Assembly (NCBI RefSeq): GCF_025947185.1
Contig: NZ_CP110001.1
Location: 2,728,001 to 2,792,000 of the forward strand
Reading direction: 5' to 3'
DNA length: 64,000 nucleotides
Source of the DNA: Flavobacterium sp. N2038
GTDB lineage: Bacteria > Bacteroidota > Bacteroidia > Flavobacteriales > Flavobacteriaceae
Part shown: positions 1 to 8,715 of the stretch, one piece after another
How positions within the stretch are numbered: position 1 is the stretch's first letter
Layout: each line of letters begins with the position of its first letter
Program-made: the position numbers and the translations under genes
Notes under the pieces: generated by a model
The model's input: the letters and a program-made list of their open reading frames with translations, nothing else
Databases searched by the model: none
Told to the model about the DNA's origin: nothing

Positions 1-426
1 TCTAAAAACGATATAAGTTCCAATGGTATAGACGGGAATTGTTGCAACTGTTAGCCATGAAAAATGTGTTGCTGTCCATTCATTGAACTCAATATAATCT
101 AAGTTAGAATCACTAGCATCTGGAAAAAAATTAATATGGAAATAATGGTACAACAGCCCATAAACTGTGGCAAGAACAACCACCAAAGACAACGGTTTGA
201 AATGTTTAACCCGTTTACCTTCAATAAATTCGCGTACAGAATGACCTGGTCTTGTAAATAATTGTTTTAGGGAATACAAAACTCCTTTGTCAAAATGCAG
301 TAGACCATGTTGCAAATCATGCCATAAAAAATGAGCATTAATTTTATGTGTGTCAGCGGGCTGTCCACAATTATTACAATAGTGCCCCTTAAAAACCTGG
401 TGACAATTTTTGCAGATTATTTCCAT
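1..426 (-). CDS. DUF3667 zinc-ribbon membrane protein, 3' end cut by the window
   Basis: The frame reads from an ATG at 426 down to the window edge, giving 142 codons without a stop. The N-terminus holds two CxxC pairs (Cys5/Cys8 and Cys17/Cys20) spaced like a small zinc ribbon. An amphipathic stretch follows, then two hydrophobic segments (about residues 75-95 and 120-140) that look membrane-spanning. This layout matches the DUF3667 family of Bacteroidota inner-membrane proteins, whose function is unknown. The stop of this gene lies outside the window. It sits 8 bp downstream of the DoxX-like gene on the same strand, so the two are probably co-transcribed. The family call rests on the zinc ribbon followed by membrane helices and is fairly secure; no role is claimed. 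Confidence 0.75.
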   Translation of the reverse strand, partial: MEIICKNCHQVFKGHYCNNCGQPADTHKINAHFLWHDLQHGLLHFDKGVLYSLKQLFTRPGHSVREFIEGKRVKHFKPLSLVVVLATVYGLLYHYFHINFFPDASDSNLDYIEFNEWTATHFSWLTVATIPVYTIGTYIVFR

Positions 427-434
427 TTTAATCG

Positions 435-839
435 TTATTGTTTATTATAATTAGTTATTGGATTGTGTGTTTTGAAACCGTTTGGAAACATGATTGCCAA
501 TAGAACGACAATTAATAAGAAATTATATTCAACACCATTTCTTCCGCCGCCTACAACAAACCAGCCTTCTTTAAAATGAACCAGAATTATTCCCATTATT
601 AAAACAAAAATGGTAACAAAACCGGCAAGTTTGATATATTTATTCATCAACAAAAGAATTGCTGCAAAAACGTGAGATAATTTGATTGACCAGGCAAGAA
701 AAACACCAAAAGGAGCAAAGCCAATCTGATTCAGGAATAAATTTCCAAAATCATTGATACCGTTATTAAACATTCCGAAAACAGAATGGGTGAGAAGAAT
801 GAGAGCAACTGCAATTCTTAGAAGTAATGTTCCGTTCAT
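435..839 (-). CDS. DoxX-like small integral membrane protein
   Basis: This 134-residue protein has four hydrophobic helices (about residues 5-22, 42-64, 70-86 and 104-119). The overall form is that of the DoxX/DoxD-like superfamily, small membrane proteins sometimes annotated as putative oxidoreductases. A Gly-rich turn (VVGGGRNGVEYN) precedes the last helix, as in many members. No catalytic residue can be assigned. The ATG at 839 gives an N-terminus that begins directly with the first helix. The DUF3667 gene follows after 8 bp. The upstream anti-sigma gene is separated by a strong hairpin at 880-909, so this gene probably has its own promoter or depends on read-through. The molecular function is unknown. 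Confidence 0.65.
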   Translation of the reverse strand: MNGTLLLRIAVALILLTHSVFGMFNNGINDFGNLFLNQIGFAPFGVFLAWSIKLSHVFAAILLLMNKYIKLAGFVTIFVLIMGIILVHFKEGWFVVGGGRNGVEYNFLLIVVLLAIMFPNGFKTHNPITNYNKQ

Positions 840-879
840 GATGTGGTATTTGGTTGTTAGATAAAATAAAAATAATAAA

Positions 880-909
880 AAAGCGCATATTAAAACTAAT
901 ATGCGCTTT
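880..909 (-). terminator. Terminator hairpin after the sigma/anti-sigma pair
   Basis: Perfect 13-bp arms (880-892 and 897-909) enclose a 4-nt loop. Read on the minus strand, the hairpin is followed by a T-rich tract (TTTTTTATTATTTTTA), as expected for an intrinsic terminator. It lies directly downstream of the anti-sigma stop at 933. Confidence 0.85.
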
Positions 910-932
910 CTGTTTTTATGAAAGATTCAATT

Positions 933-1721
933 TTAAACTTTTCCTAATGTATAAAGTTGAGTCATAGTTGGAGTTAAACTTCCTCCCGCAGGTTCCAGAG
1001 TAATTCCAAAAGCTTCTGCTTCGTTTGTACGATCAACAGCAAATATTTTTTGAGAGTTTCCTTCAAAGTTGCTCAATAAACCAATGCTTGTTGGTGTAAG
1101 TACCGGACTAAGTTTTAATGCCCAAACCTGATATACCATTCCTTTTGGAGGTTTTGGCAGACCTGCAGCATCAATATAGGTCGTTTTGGTGTCTTTGTTC
1201 CAATAGACTTTTGCAAAAGAAGTTGGAGAAACCGCCTGACCACCAAGCGTTACACCCGTATTTTTGATGTCTCTTACAATGGTTAAACTTTTTTCAATTT
1301 CTTTATTCTGTTGTCCTAAATAAGCATAATCTCTTTCAATTTTGCTTTTCTCAGTTCCCACAGTCACAATAGCTTCTTTTGTTTTTGTCAGTTCAAGAGT
1401 TTGATATCCTAAACCAAGTAACAAAAGTACGGCAGCTGCCCAGCCTACATATTGAGACCAGTTTGAAGCCGGTTTCATGTCGACTACTTTACCATGTTTA
1501 AGCTCCAGTCTTGCTTTAATTTTTTCAAAATTAGCTACTGAATGGAAAGGAGAGAAGCTCGATGATAAAGCCACGATAGCTTTTTCAATAGAAATAATTT
1601 CCTTATCTACTTCTGGATATTTTTTAGCTGCTTCGGCTATTTCCAAATTTTCTGTTTCAGTTAATAATCCGTAAACGTAAAGTTCCAGAATTCCTGATTC
1701 TATATATTCTTGTGCTTCCAT
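933..1721 (-). CDS. RskA-type membrane anti-sigma factor
   Basis: This 262-residue protein has a cytoplasmic N-terminal part (about 1-88), a single membrane segment (about 90-110, beginning WSQYVGW), a coiled-coil-like region (112-150) and a periplasmic C-terminal domain. The C-terminal domain has the RskA (anti-sigma-K) hallmarks: a Y/W-Q-V-W motif in VYQVWAL and the ending F-G-I-T-L-E-P-A-G-G-S-x-x-P-T. Members of this family hold their partner ECF sigma factor at the membrane and release it after a signal. The start ATG overlaps the sigma-factor stop by one base (TAATG), a sign of translational coupling. Partner and family are well supported; the inducing signal is not visible. Confidence 0.88.
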   Translation of the reverse strand: MEAQEYIESGILELYVYGLLTETENLEIAEAAKKYPEVDKEIISIEKAIVALSSSFSPFHSVANFEKIKARLELKHGKVVDMKPASNWSQYVGWAAAVLLLLGLGYQTLELTKTKEAIVTVGTEKSKIERDYAYLGQQNKEIEKSLTIVRDIKNTGVTLGGQAVSPTSFAKVYWNKDTKTTYIDAAGLPKPPKGMVYQVWALKLSPVLTPTSIGLLSNFEGNSQKIFAVDRTNEAEAFGITLEPAGGSLTPTMTQLYTLGKV

Positions 1722-2251
1722 TAGATTTTTAAATAATTACGTAAATCGTTAATACAGTTTCTGTTTTGTGTTTTGATAGTTCCCAGTGGCATTGCCAATT
1801 CTTCTGAAGCTTCTTGTTGGGTATATCCTTTGAAAAATAACAAATCAAGAATTTCAATACATTTTGGTTTTAGTTTTTTTACAAATTCCTGAATACCTAT
1901 TGTATCAATTTTGTTGATCAGTTTATTACTGTCATCTAACAGATTTACGAAATTATCGGATGGAAGGTTTTTTTGATTGTTATTAAAATTTTTTGAGCGT
2001 AATGTATCGATCGAAGTATTTCTGGCAATATTAAGAATCCAGGTATAAAATCGGCCTTTGCTTTCGTTGTATGAATCAATGTTTTTCCAGATTTTGACAA
2101 AAACTTCCTGTAAAACATCTTCGGCCTCTTCGCGATTTTTGATTAGTACATTAATAACCGAAAACAAACTTTTCGAGTACATGTCGTACAAATGGGTAAA
2201 AGCTCGTTCGTCTTTTTTGTAAATTAAAACTAATAATTCTTCTTGACTCAT
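1721..2251 (-). CDS. ECF RNA polymerase sigma factor (RskA-partnered)
   Basis: The 176 residues comprise a region 2 (about 10-75, with the EEAEDVLQEVFVKIW block that contacts the polymerase core and the -10 element) and a region 4 (about 122-174, helix-turn-helix with YTQQEASEELAMPLGTIKTQNR). There are no other domains, which is typical of extracytoplasmic-function sigma factors. The coupled RskA-type gene downstream makes it a sigK-like pair. Such pairs often autoregulate, but I found no convincing second copy of a promoter upstream to show this. The start ATG at 2251 is followed directly by a normal sigma-70 region 2 N-terminus. The regulon is unknown. Confidence 0.92.
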   Translation of the reverse strand: MSQEELLVLIYKKDERAFTHLYDMYSKSLFSVINVLIKNREEAEDVLQEVFVKIWKNIDSYNESKGRFYTWILNIARNTSIDTLRSKNFNNNQKNLPSDNFVNLLDDSNKLINKIDTIGIQEFVKKLKPKCIEILDLLFFKGYTQQEASEELAMPLGTIKTQNRNCINDLRNYLKI

Positions 2252-3023
2252 AGATTGGGATTTTAAGTTTAAACAAAAATTTCTTAATCAATATTTCATT
2301 ACTGTTATAAAGATAAATTATTTTTTTGTGAAAATTATATTTTTTTTAACAGTCTTAAACCTAGGAAAATAGGGGTTTTGAAAAAAAAATGATTTTTTTT
2401 TCATTTTTTTAAAACCAAAAGCAATCCAATTACGTAAATGCTATTATAACCGAAAATAAATAGTTTGCTTAAAATAGCAGAATATGAAATTAAGTTTTAA
2501 AATGTTGATAATATAGGATTTAGAATAAATGAAAAAGTTTGAGAATCTTAAATAATCAAAATAATAAGTAGTAGATAAAATCTTACTAATTACAATTTAA
2601 AGTTATGACAAAAGCAAAAACGTTAAAAATTTTAATAGTTGGTTTGACAAGTGTTTTATCACTTTCGAGTTTTAGCAAAACAGATTTTAAAAAAGATATT
2701 TTGGGTGAAATTGCTTTGAACCTAAAACGATAATTTAATAGTTGGTGTCCCCTGGACTTCCAAACGAATTTTCATGGATTAAACAGCAGTTTCCAAATAA
2801 TAACGAATAAAAATTTCCTTTATAAACGCCATTGAAATGAATAATTGGGAATGCGAATTAGGGTTTACAGGTAAAATTCACCATAACCGGGAGGCATCAA
2901 CTACTTAAAAATAATAGTAAACGGGTTCAAAAAAAATGAAATCGTTTTTATATAAAAGATTCTTACTTAATAAAGTAAAAGATATTGAAAATTAATTCAT
3001 GGTTTGATTTGTTTGTATGGGGG
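2252..3023. other. Long AT-rich spacer with a possible short transcript
   Basis: This 772-bp stretch lies between the minus-strand sigma gene and the glutathione peroxidase gene. It is very AT-rich, with long A and T runs around 2320-2410. The only coding signal is the 42-codon ORF at 2605-2733, annotated separately. From 2734 the same frame stays open for 33 further codons after the TAA, to a stop near 2835; I cannot relate the sequence to any family. A strong terminator at 3024-3062 closes the region, which suggests that something is transcribed rightward through it. I saw no consensus promoter. Confidence 0.5.
2605..2733 (+). CDS. Small putative secreted peptide, 42 aa
   Basis: An ATG at 2605 opens 42 codons. 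The N-terminus is basic (four Lys among residues 3-8, including the start of LKIL), followed by a hydrophobic stretch (LIVGLTSVLSLSSF) and a polar, Lys-rich tail ending in LNLKR. This resembles a signal peptide followed by a mature part of roughly 18 residues. It is too short for family assignment and could be the surviving 5' end of a broken gene, because the frame stays open for 33 codons beyond the stop. The 3' terminator at 3024-3062 is compatible with a transcript of about 450 nt carrying this ORF. Reality as a gene is uncertain. Confidence 0.4.
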   Translation: MTKAKTLKILIVGLTSVLSLSSFSKTDFKKDILGEIALNLKR

Positions 3024-3062
3024 GAAGCCTAACGTCTGATTAACGTTAGGCTTCATTTTTTT
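3024..3062 (+). terminator. Strong intrinsic terminator
   Basis: Perfect 12-bp arms (3024-3035 and 3043-3054) with a 7-nt loop are followed by A and seven T. There is no annotated long gene immediately upstream on this strand, so it marks the end of an unrecognised transcript from the 2252-3023 spacer. Confidence 0.85.
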
Positions 3063-3142
3063 AACGAAAGTTTATGGGAAAATAGAGGCAGGAATCACTT
3101 TGTCAAAAAGATTTTTAGCTAATTTTATAAAAAATTAAAACA

Positions 3143-3727
3143 ATGAAAAAAATAGTATATCTAGCTTGTGGTGCATTTTTATTAATGACAGCACAATTTC
3201 AGGCTCAAACTAGTAAAACCAAGTCTAAAACAGATAAAGTCATGGCAAAAGAAAACATTTACCAATTTAAGGTTGAAGATTTATCAGGAAACACTTTTGA
3301 TTTTGCTTCTCTAAAAGGAAAAAAAGTAATGATTGTAAACACCGCGTCAAAATGCGGTTTAACACCACAATACAAAGATCTTGAAGCAGTTTACAAAGAA
3401 TATAAAGATAAAGGTTTTGTAATAGTAGGCTTTCCTGCTAATAATTTTGCAGAACAGGAGCCTGGAACAAATAAAGAAATTCAAACTTTCTGTCAGCAAA
3501 ACTATGGTGTAACTTTCCCTATGATGGATAAAGTTTCTGTAAAAGGAGACGATATGTGTGCCGTTTATAAATTCCTGACTCAAAAATCTAAAAATGGTTT
3601 ACAGGATTCTGAGGTAGAATGGAATTTTCAAAAATACTTAATCAATGAAAAAGGAGAATTGGTTAAAGTAATTAAACCAAAAACTTTGGTTACAGAACCG
3701 GAAGTTATTAATTGGATTAAAGGTTAA
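3143..3727 (+). CDS. Glutathione peroxidase family protein, exported
   Basis: This 194-residue thiol peroxidase reduces hydroperoxides; bacterial Cys-type members usually draw electrons from thioredoxin rather than glutathione. The N-terminus is a signal peptide (basic, hydrophobic about 5-18, then a QFQAQT region) followed by a Lys-rich linker, so it should act outside the cytoplasm. The catalytic Cys is Cys71 in NTASKCGLTPQY, a cysteine and not selenocysteine. The conserved FPANNFAEQEPG block (97-108) supplies the catalytic Gln, and the WNFQKYLI block (about 160) supplies Trp and Asn. The gene stands alone between two terminators (3024-3062 and 3750-3789). A weak TTG-N17-TAATTTTA element precedes it at about 3100-3127. 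Confidence 0.9.
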   Translation: MKKIVYLACGAFLLMTAQFQAQTSKTKSKTDKVMAKENIYQFKVEDLSGNTFDFASLKGKKVMIVNTASKCGLTPQYKDLEAVYKEYKDKGFVIVGFPANNFAEQEPGTNKEIQTFCQQNYGVTFPMMDKVSVKGDDMCAVYKFLTQKSKNGLQDSEVEWNFQKYLINEKGELVKVIKPKTLVTEPEVINWIKG

Positions 3728-3749
3728 TTAAACTTTTCTAAAAAATAAA

Positions 3750-3789
3750 AATCCACAAATTTGAATTTTTCAAGTTTGTGGATTTTTTT
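3750..3789 (+). terminator. Terminator after glutathione peroxidase
   Basis: Sixteen-bp arms (3750-3765 and 3769-3784, one G-T pair) with a 3-nt loop run into a T tract. The remaining spacer up to 4037 is plain AT-rich sequence in which I see no gene or repeat. Confidence 0.88.
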
Positions 3790-4037
3790 ATTCCATTTTG
3801 CAAAGGATTTTTTTGTATTTATAATATCTATGAAAATAAAACAAACTATAGTTTTTACAAATAAAAAACAACTTTAACAGATTTGATCTAACTGATTTTT
3901 AAAAAATAATCATATTATGGAATGTTTTTTGGAAAATAATTCCTTAAATCAGCTTATTTTAGTTTAATTGATCCTTTGTTTAATTTTTCGATCTTTTTAG
4001 GATGAAATTTAAAAAACGAAAACGGAAGAATAAAATT

Positions 4038-6203
4038 TTACTTTTTTACAGCTTCAACCAATTCTAATTCATCTAAACTAACTTTAGAAGTAAAGATTCC
4101 GTAATTTACTGTTGCTTTATTCTTTTCTATCGAATCAATACTTCCAACAGATCTTCCGTCAAGCATTCGTACTCTGTCACCAACTTTTAGAATTGGCCTT
4201 GGTTTCTCAACAACCGGTTTAAGCTTTTTCTCTTTTTTCTCTTTTCGAATTTCTTCAACATGTACAGTAACTTCTGCAATAACTTCTTTTTTCTTTTCTA
4301 TTATCGCTTTAGTTTCTTTAGGAGTTGCTTTTTTACGTTTTGAATTTTCAATTTCAACAATTTTTAAAAATTCGCCTATAAGTTCTTTTTTATTTTTGTT
4401 GTTGAAGTATTTCTCAGAGATATCTTCTATTTTTTGTCCAATGTAAATTGTTTTCTGGTTACTATCGTATAATTCCTGATAGCTTTCCAGTTTTTGCTTA
4501 ATTTTTACATTGATGTTTTCCATTTTTTTGCTTTCCTCACGTGCTCTAGTTTCTTCTTCTTTTAAGTTTAAAGAAGTTTTTTCAAGCTTAGACCTTTCTT
4601 TTTGGAGTGTTGCAATAGTTTTATCAAAACGAACTTTTCCAACTTCGATTTTCTTTTTTGCACGATTTATTAATCCGAATGGAATACCGTTCTTTTGTGC
4701 CACCTCAAATGTAAACGAACTTCCTGCTTGTCCTAAAGCCAGCTTATACATTGGTTCAAGCGATTTTTCATCAAACATCATATTCGCATTTGTAGCATAA
4801 GGTAACTCGTTTGCGAGAATCTTTAAATTAGAATAGTGCGTTGTGATGATTCCGAAAGCTTCACGATGATAGAATTCTTCCAGGAAGATTTCTGCCAAAG
4901 CTCCCCCCAGTTCCGGATCAGAACCTGTACCAAACTCATCAATTAAAAACATGGTTTTCTTATTGCATTTCTTTAAGAAATAATTCATGTTTTTTAATCG
5001 ATAACTATAAGTACTCAGATGATTTTCAATAGATTGATTGTCTCCGATATCAGTTAAAATACGGTCAAATAAGAACGTTTCACTTCGTTCATGAACAGGA
5101 ATCAGCATTCCCGATTGAAGCATTAATTGCAATAAACCAACAGTTTTAAGTGAAATCGTTTTTCCACCTGCATTTGGTCCGGAGATTACAATAATTCTAT
5201 TATCTTGTTTTAATTCAATAGTTTGCGGATGCGTAACTTCGTTTTTTTGCTTATTGTTTAAGTATAAAATAGGATGATAAGCCTCTCTAAAAAACAATCT
5301 TCTTTCTTCTGTAATTGTTGGTAATATTCCGTTGATTCGATTAGCGTATTTTGCTTTTCCGGCAACAACATCAATATCACTTAAGAAGTCCTGATATTCG
5401 ATTAATAAAGGCAAATACGGACGAATAGAATTTGATAAGTTTTTTAAGATTCTCGTGATTTCCTCTTTTTCTTCATACTCAAGATTAGCTAATTCACGAG
5501 AATATTTTAAAGTTGCTTCCGGCTCGATATAAGCAATACTTCCGGTTTTGGAACTTCCTAGAATAGAGCCTTTAACTTTACGTCGGTACATTGCTAAAAC
5601 AGCGAGAACACGACGGTTTTGTACAAAACTTTCTTTAATATCATCTAGGTATCCAAGTCCGTTATATTGTGTTAAAGCAACTCCAAAACTTTGGTTTACT
5701 TTTCCGCGTACTAGATTCATATTCTGACGAATACTTAATAGTGCAGGAGAAGCATTGTCCTTAATTTCTCCGTATTTATCAACGATTGCATCAATATAAG
5801 TGATGATATCTTTAGTTAATTCTACACGAGATGCACGGGCATTTAAGTTTGGATAATAGTCATCAAATTTTTTAAGGAAATTCAGCAAGAAATTTGTAGT
5901 TGCAGAAAGATTTGCAATTTTTCTAAAGCTTCCAACTTCAAGAAAACTGTCTTCTATGGCTAAAAACTTAATTTCATGTGTTATAGCGTCAAATCCGTGA
6001 TTCGGAATGGCGTTGTTGTTTTCAAAAGAAGAAACATATTCAGATGTTTGCATTAAAGCCTGCATCAAAGTTTCTTTATCTCTAAATGGTGTTATTTGTA
6101 AAGCTTTTTCTTTTCCAATGTCTGTATTACAGCCAGCCGAAATCGTTTCGAGCACTGTTGGAAATTGTAAATCTTGTAATGTTTTTTCTGTAATAGATAT
6201 CAT
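4038..6203 (-). CDS. mutS2: MutS2-family DNA-binding ATPase lacking the Smr nuclease domain
   Basis: The 721 residues carry the MutS-type ABC ATPase: Walker A GPNAGGKT at 342-349 and Walker B MFLIDEFGTGSDP at 418-430, with the signature region between. The N-terminal third begins with the MutS2-style helical core and has no mismatch-recognition domain I of MutS. A long, charged, Lys/Glu-rich coiled coil (about 515-650) follows the ATPase. The protein ends with a small beta domain (KVGDRVRMLDGRSVGSI, about 665-715). Classical MutS2 ends with an Smr endonuclease domain; here none follows, so this version is about 60-70 residues shorter than Bacillus MutS2. MutS2 proteins act on branched DNA or stalled ribosomes. 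This one should bind and use ATP but not cut through Smr. Confidence 0.88.
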   Translation of the reverse strand: MISITEKTLQDLQFPTVLETISAGCNTDIGKEKALQITPFRDKETLMQALMQTSEYVSSFENNNAIPNHGFDAITHEIKFLAIEDSFLEVGSFRKIANLSATTNFLLNFLKKFDDYYPNLNARASRVELTKDIITYIDAIVDKYGEIKDNASPALLSIRQNMNLVRGKVNQSFGVALTQYNGLGYLDDIKESFVQNRRVLAVLAMYRRKVKGSILGSSKTGSIAYIEPEATLKYSRELANLEYEEKEEITRILKNLSNSIRPYLPLLIEYQDFLSDIDVVAGKAKYANRINGILPTITEERRLFFREAYHPILYLNNKQKNEVTHPQTIELKQDNRIIVISGPNAGGKTISLKTVGLLQLMLQSGMLIPVHERSETFLFDRILTDIGDNQSIENHLSTYSYRLKNMNYFLKKCNKKTMFLIDEFGTGSDPELGGALAEIFLEEFYHREAFGIITTHYSNLKILANELPYATNANMMFDEKSLEPMYKLALGQAGSSFTFEVAQKNGIPFGLINRAKKKIEVGKVRFDKTIATLQKERSKLEKTSLNLKEEETRAREESKKMENINVKIKQKLESYQELYDSNQKTIYIGQKIEDISEKYFNNKNKKELIGEFLKIVEIENSKRKKATPKETKAIIEKKKEVIAEVTVHVEEIRKEKKEKKLKPVVEKPRPILKVGDRVRMLDGRSVGSIDSIEKNKATVNYGIFTSKVSLDELELVEAVKK

Positions 6204-6314
6204 TATATATCGTAAGTTGTAAAGATTTCAAAGTTACAAAGTTTTAAAACTAAAATGCATTATTAATTGGCAGTTTGAAAAAAACTTTGCGTTATTTGTA
6301 CTAAAATTTTTAAA

Positions 6315-6986
6315 ATGAAAATTAATTTATCTCCTGAATGGCAAGCGGTCTTAAAAGACGAAATTCAAAAACCTTATTTTTCTACCTTAATGGAAGCTTT
6401 GGATATTGAATATAAAACGCATACTTGTTATCCTCCGGCTGAATTGATTTTTTCCGCTTTTAATAACTGCAGTTTTCAGGATTTAAAAGTTGTAATTATT
6501 GGACAAGATCCTTACCATGGAGAAGGAGAAGCCAATGGTTTAAGCTTTTCTGTAAATGATAATGTCAAGATTCCGCCTTCGCTTCGTAATATTTTCAGAG
6601 AAATAAATACCGATTTAGATTCGATTTTTATGCCGACTTCAGGTAATCTTGAAAAATGGGCTCAACAAGGGATTCTGCTTTTAAATGCTTCGCTGACGGT
6701 TCGTAAAGATAGTCCAAATAGCCATAAACACTTAAAATGGAATCTTTTTACAGATGCAGTGATTCAGGCTATTTCTGATCAAAAAGAGAATGTCGTTTTC
6801 CTGCTATGGGGAAGCTTTGCGCAAAAAAAAGGATCAAAAATTGATCGTTCAAAACACCATATTTTAGAATCGGGACATCCTTCACCAATGAGTGCTAATC
6901 AGGGAAAATGGTTTGGGAATAAGCATTTCAGCCAAACAAATGCTTTTCTAAAATCTAAAGGAATTAATGAAATTGAGTGGTTTTAA
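6315..6986 (+). CDS. ung: Uracil-DNA glycosylase
   Basis: This 223-residue family-1 enzyme cleaves uracil from DNA, starting base-excision repair of deaminated cytosine. The water-activating motif GQDPYHG is at 63-69 (catalytic Asp65). LLLNASLTV (121-129) forms the uracil pocket, and the minor-groove intercalation loop HPSPMSA is at 188-194 with catalytic His188. Length and motif order are standard. It is transcribed divergently from mutS2, 111 bp apart, and converges with the DUF4258 gene, with only 21 bp between stops. A degenerate TTATTTGTA element lies just upstream of the start at about 6292-6300. Confidence 0.97.
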   Translation: MKINLSPEWQAVLKDEIQKPYFSTLMEALDIEYKTHTCYPPAELIFSAFNNCSFQDLKVVIIGQDPYHGEGEANGLSFSVNDNVKIPPSLRNIFREINTDLDSIFMPTSGNLEKWAQQGILLLNASLTVRKDSPNSHKHLKWNLFTDAVIQAISDQKENVVFLLWGSFAQKKGSKIDRSKHHILESGHPSPMSANQGKWFGNKHFSQTNAFLKSKGINEIEWF

Positions 6987-7007
6987 TATTGAAGTTTAGA
7001 AAAAGAA

Positions 7008-7394
7008 CTATTTTTCAGTTTCTTTTTTTATGATTTCCTCTAAAACAGCTTTCTTTTCGTAGTTAACTACTTTTAAAACAATTTCTTGATTTTTAGCAGT
7101 TTTTCCCTCAATTACATAAAGTTTTCCTTTTTTGAACGGAACATTACTTTGATCAAAATCAACATCTCCAAAAGTTAAAGTGCTTTTAATATCTGCGGTG
7201 TCAATCCATTTTTCGTTTAAAGTCTGAATTGCTTTATCTGAATACTGAAAAGGTTTAGTTCTTAAATCATTTAAAACTCTGGCATTTGGAAAATAGTTAC
7301 AACGTGTATCTTTTCCACTAAATACAAGGGCTACAAAAAAGCATCCCATAACTAAGCCAATCAAATAATATGCAAAACGGTGTACGAACTTCAT
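7008..7394 (-). CDS. DUF4258 family membrane-anchored protein
   Basis: The chosen ATG at 7394 gives 128 residues starting MKFVHRFAYYL. The open frame extends six codons upstream to a TTG, which I consider unlikely. One hydrophobic helix (about 7-25) is followed by a soluble domain that begins with GKDTRCNYFPNARVLNDL and carries the paired blocks DTADIKSTLTFGDVDFDQS and KGKLYVIEG. This looks like the Bacteroidota DUF4258 family, small proteins of unknown function. The gene lies 36 bp downstream of the alanine dehydrogenase gene on the same strand and is probably co-transcribed. No active-site residue can be proposed. Confidence 0.65.
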   Translation of the reverse strand: MKFVHRFAYYLIGLVMGCFFVALVFSGKDTRCNYFPNARVLNDLRTKPFQYSDKAIQTLNEKWIDTADIKSTLTFGDVDFDQSNVPFKKGKLYVIEGKTAKNQEIVLKVVNYEKKAVLEEIIKKETEK

Positions 7395-7430
7395 GAAATA
7401 AAATTTTTGCAAAGGTACATTAAAGTTCCT

Positions 7431-8630
7431 TTAAAATACAAGTAAATTAATATCGTTGTCCGGTAAATCAAACCAGTCACCAATCGCTTTATTTGTTAAG
7501 ATTCCGTGATATAAGTAGATTCCGTTTTTAAGACCTTTATCGCATCGAATAGCATTCTCTAAGCCACCGTCTTCAGCTATCTGGTGAAGATAAGGTGTTA
7601 GCATATTGCTTATGGATAATGATGCTGTTTTAGAGTAACGAGAAGGTATATTAGGCACACAATAGTGCAAAACATTATTTTTTATAAAAGTTGGTTTTTC
7701 ATGTGTTGTTACTTCCGAACTTTCAAAACAACCACCAGTATCAATGCTTACATCTACAATTACGGCTCCTTTTTTCATGTGCTCGACCATAGTTTCGGTA
7801 ACTACAATTGGACAGCGTTCTTTTCCGCGCATAGCACCAATAGCAACATCACAACGTCTTAACGCTTTTAAAAGTGCTTTTTGCTGAATCGTAGAAGTAA
7901 ATATTCTTTGATTTAAATTGTTTTGTAAACGACGTAATTTTGTAATAGAATTATCAAACACTTTTACGCTTGCGCCAAGTCCGATGGCGGTTTTTGCTGC
8001 GAATTCTCCAACCGTTCCGGCTCCTAATATAACAACTTCAGTAGGAGGGACGCCGGTAATATTACCAAATAAAAGCCCTTTTCCAAATTCATCAGTAATC
8101 ATTAATTCAGCTGCAATAAGAATAGAAGCTGTTCCTGCAATTTCGCTTAATGATTTTACAGCAGGATAGGAGCCGTCTTCATCTTTAATATATTCAAAAG
8201 CTAATGCGGTAATTTTTTTTTGCGCCAAAGCCTCAAAGTAAGCTTTTTTCTTTGTTTTTAACTGAATAGCTGAAATGATAGTAGTTTCCGGATTTATCAT
8301 TTCAATTTCAGCCAAAGTTGGTGGTTCGACCTTTAATAATAAAGGACACCCGAAAACTCTTTTGGTATCTTTTGTGATTTCTGCACCTGCATCAGAATAT
8401 TCCTTATCTGTGTAACTGGAACTTTCTCCTGCTCCGGATTCAATCATGACGCGATGTCCCTCGTAGGTAAGAGAATTTACTGCATCGGGAGTTAGACAGA
8501 TACGACGTTCCTGGTAGCTTGTTTCTTTAGGTATTCCTATGAAAAGTTCTCTTTTAAAACGACCAACCTCAAGTTTTTCTTCTTGTGGCAGCAATTGTTG
8601 TTTTGTAAATGGAGTTAATGTGATTGACAT
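7431..8630 (-). CDS. ald: Alanine dehydrogenase
   Basis: The 399-residue protein has the Ald/PNT fold. The N-terminal substrate domain includes GIPKETSYQERRICLTPDAV (about 32-51), with the Lys-Glu and Arg residues that bind pyruvate/alanine. The NAD-binding Rossmann motif is GAGTVGEF at 203-210. SRYSKTASLSISN near 330-342 matches the conserved C-terminal segment. It interconverts L-alanine and pyruvate using NAD. The protein is about 28 residues longer at the N-terminus than Bacillus Ald, which seems usual for Flavobacteria. A possible promoter on the minus strand (TTTTTG then GTAATTTG, one base short of consensus) lies at about 8660-8690. Confidence 0.9.
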   Translation of the reverse strand: MSITLTPFTKQQLLPQEEKLEVGRFKRELFIGIPKETSYQERRICLTPDAVNSLTYEGHRVMIESGAGESSSYTDKEYSDAGAEITKDTKRVFGCPLLLKVEPPTLAEIEMINPETTIISAIQLKTKKKAYFEALAQKKITALAFEYIKDEDGSYPAVKSLSEIAGTASILIAAELMITDEFGKGLLFGNITGVPPTEVVILGAGTVGEFAAKTAIGLGASVKVFDNSITKLRRLQNNLNQRIFTSTIQQKALLKALRRCDVAIGAMRGKERCPIVVTETMVEHMKKGAVIVDVSIDTGGCFESSEVTTHEKPTFIKNNVLHYCVPNIPSRYSKTASLSISNMLTPYLHQIAEDGGLENAIRCDKGLKNGIYLYHGILTNKAIGDWFDLPDNDINLLVF

Positions 8631-8715
8631 GGGTTGTGCAAAAAATTAAAGGTACAAATTACGTAAAAAGTTTTAAAATGAATGCAAAAATTCTGCTAAT
8701 ACTACAACGCAAATG

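Noticed and set aside
2734..2835. Stop-codon read-through extending the 42-codon peptide by 33 residues
   Set aside because: The extension is not recognisably protein-like and there is no recoding signal; it is kept only as a possible sign of gene decay.
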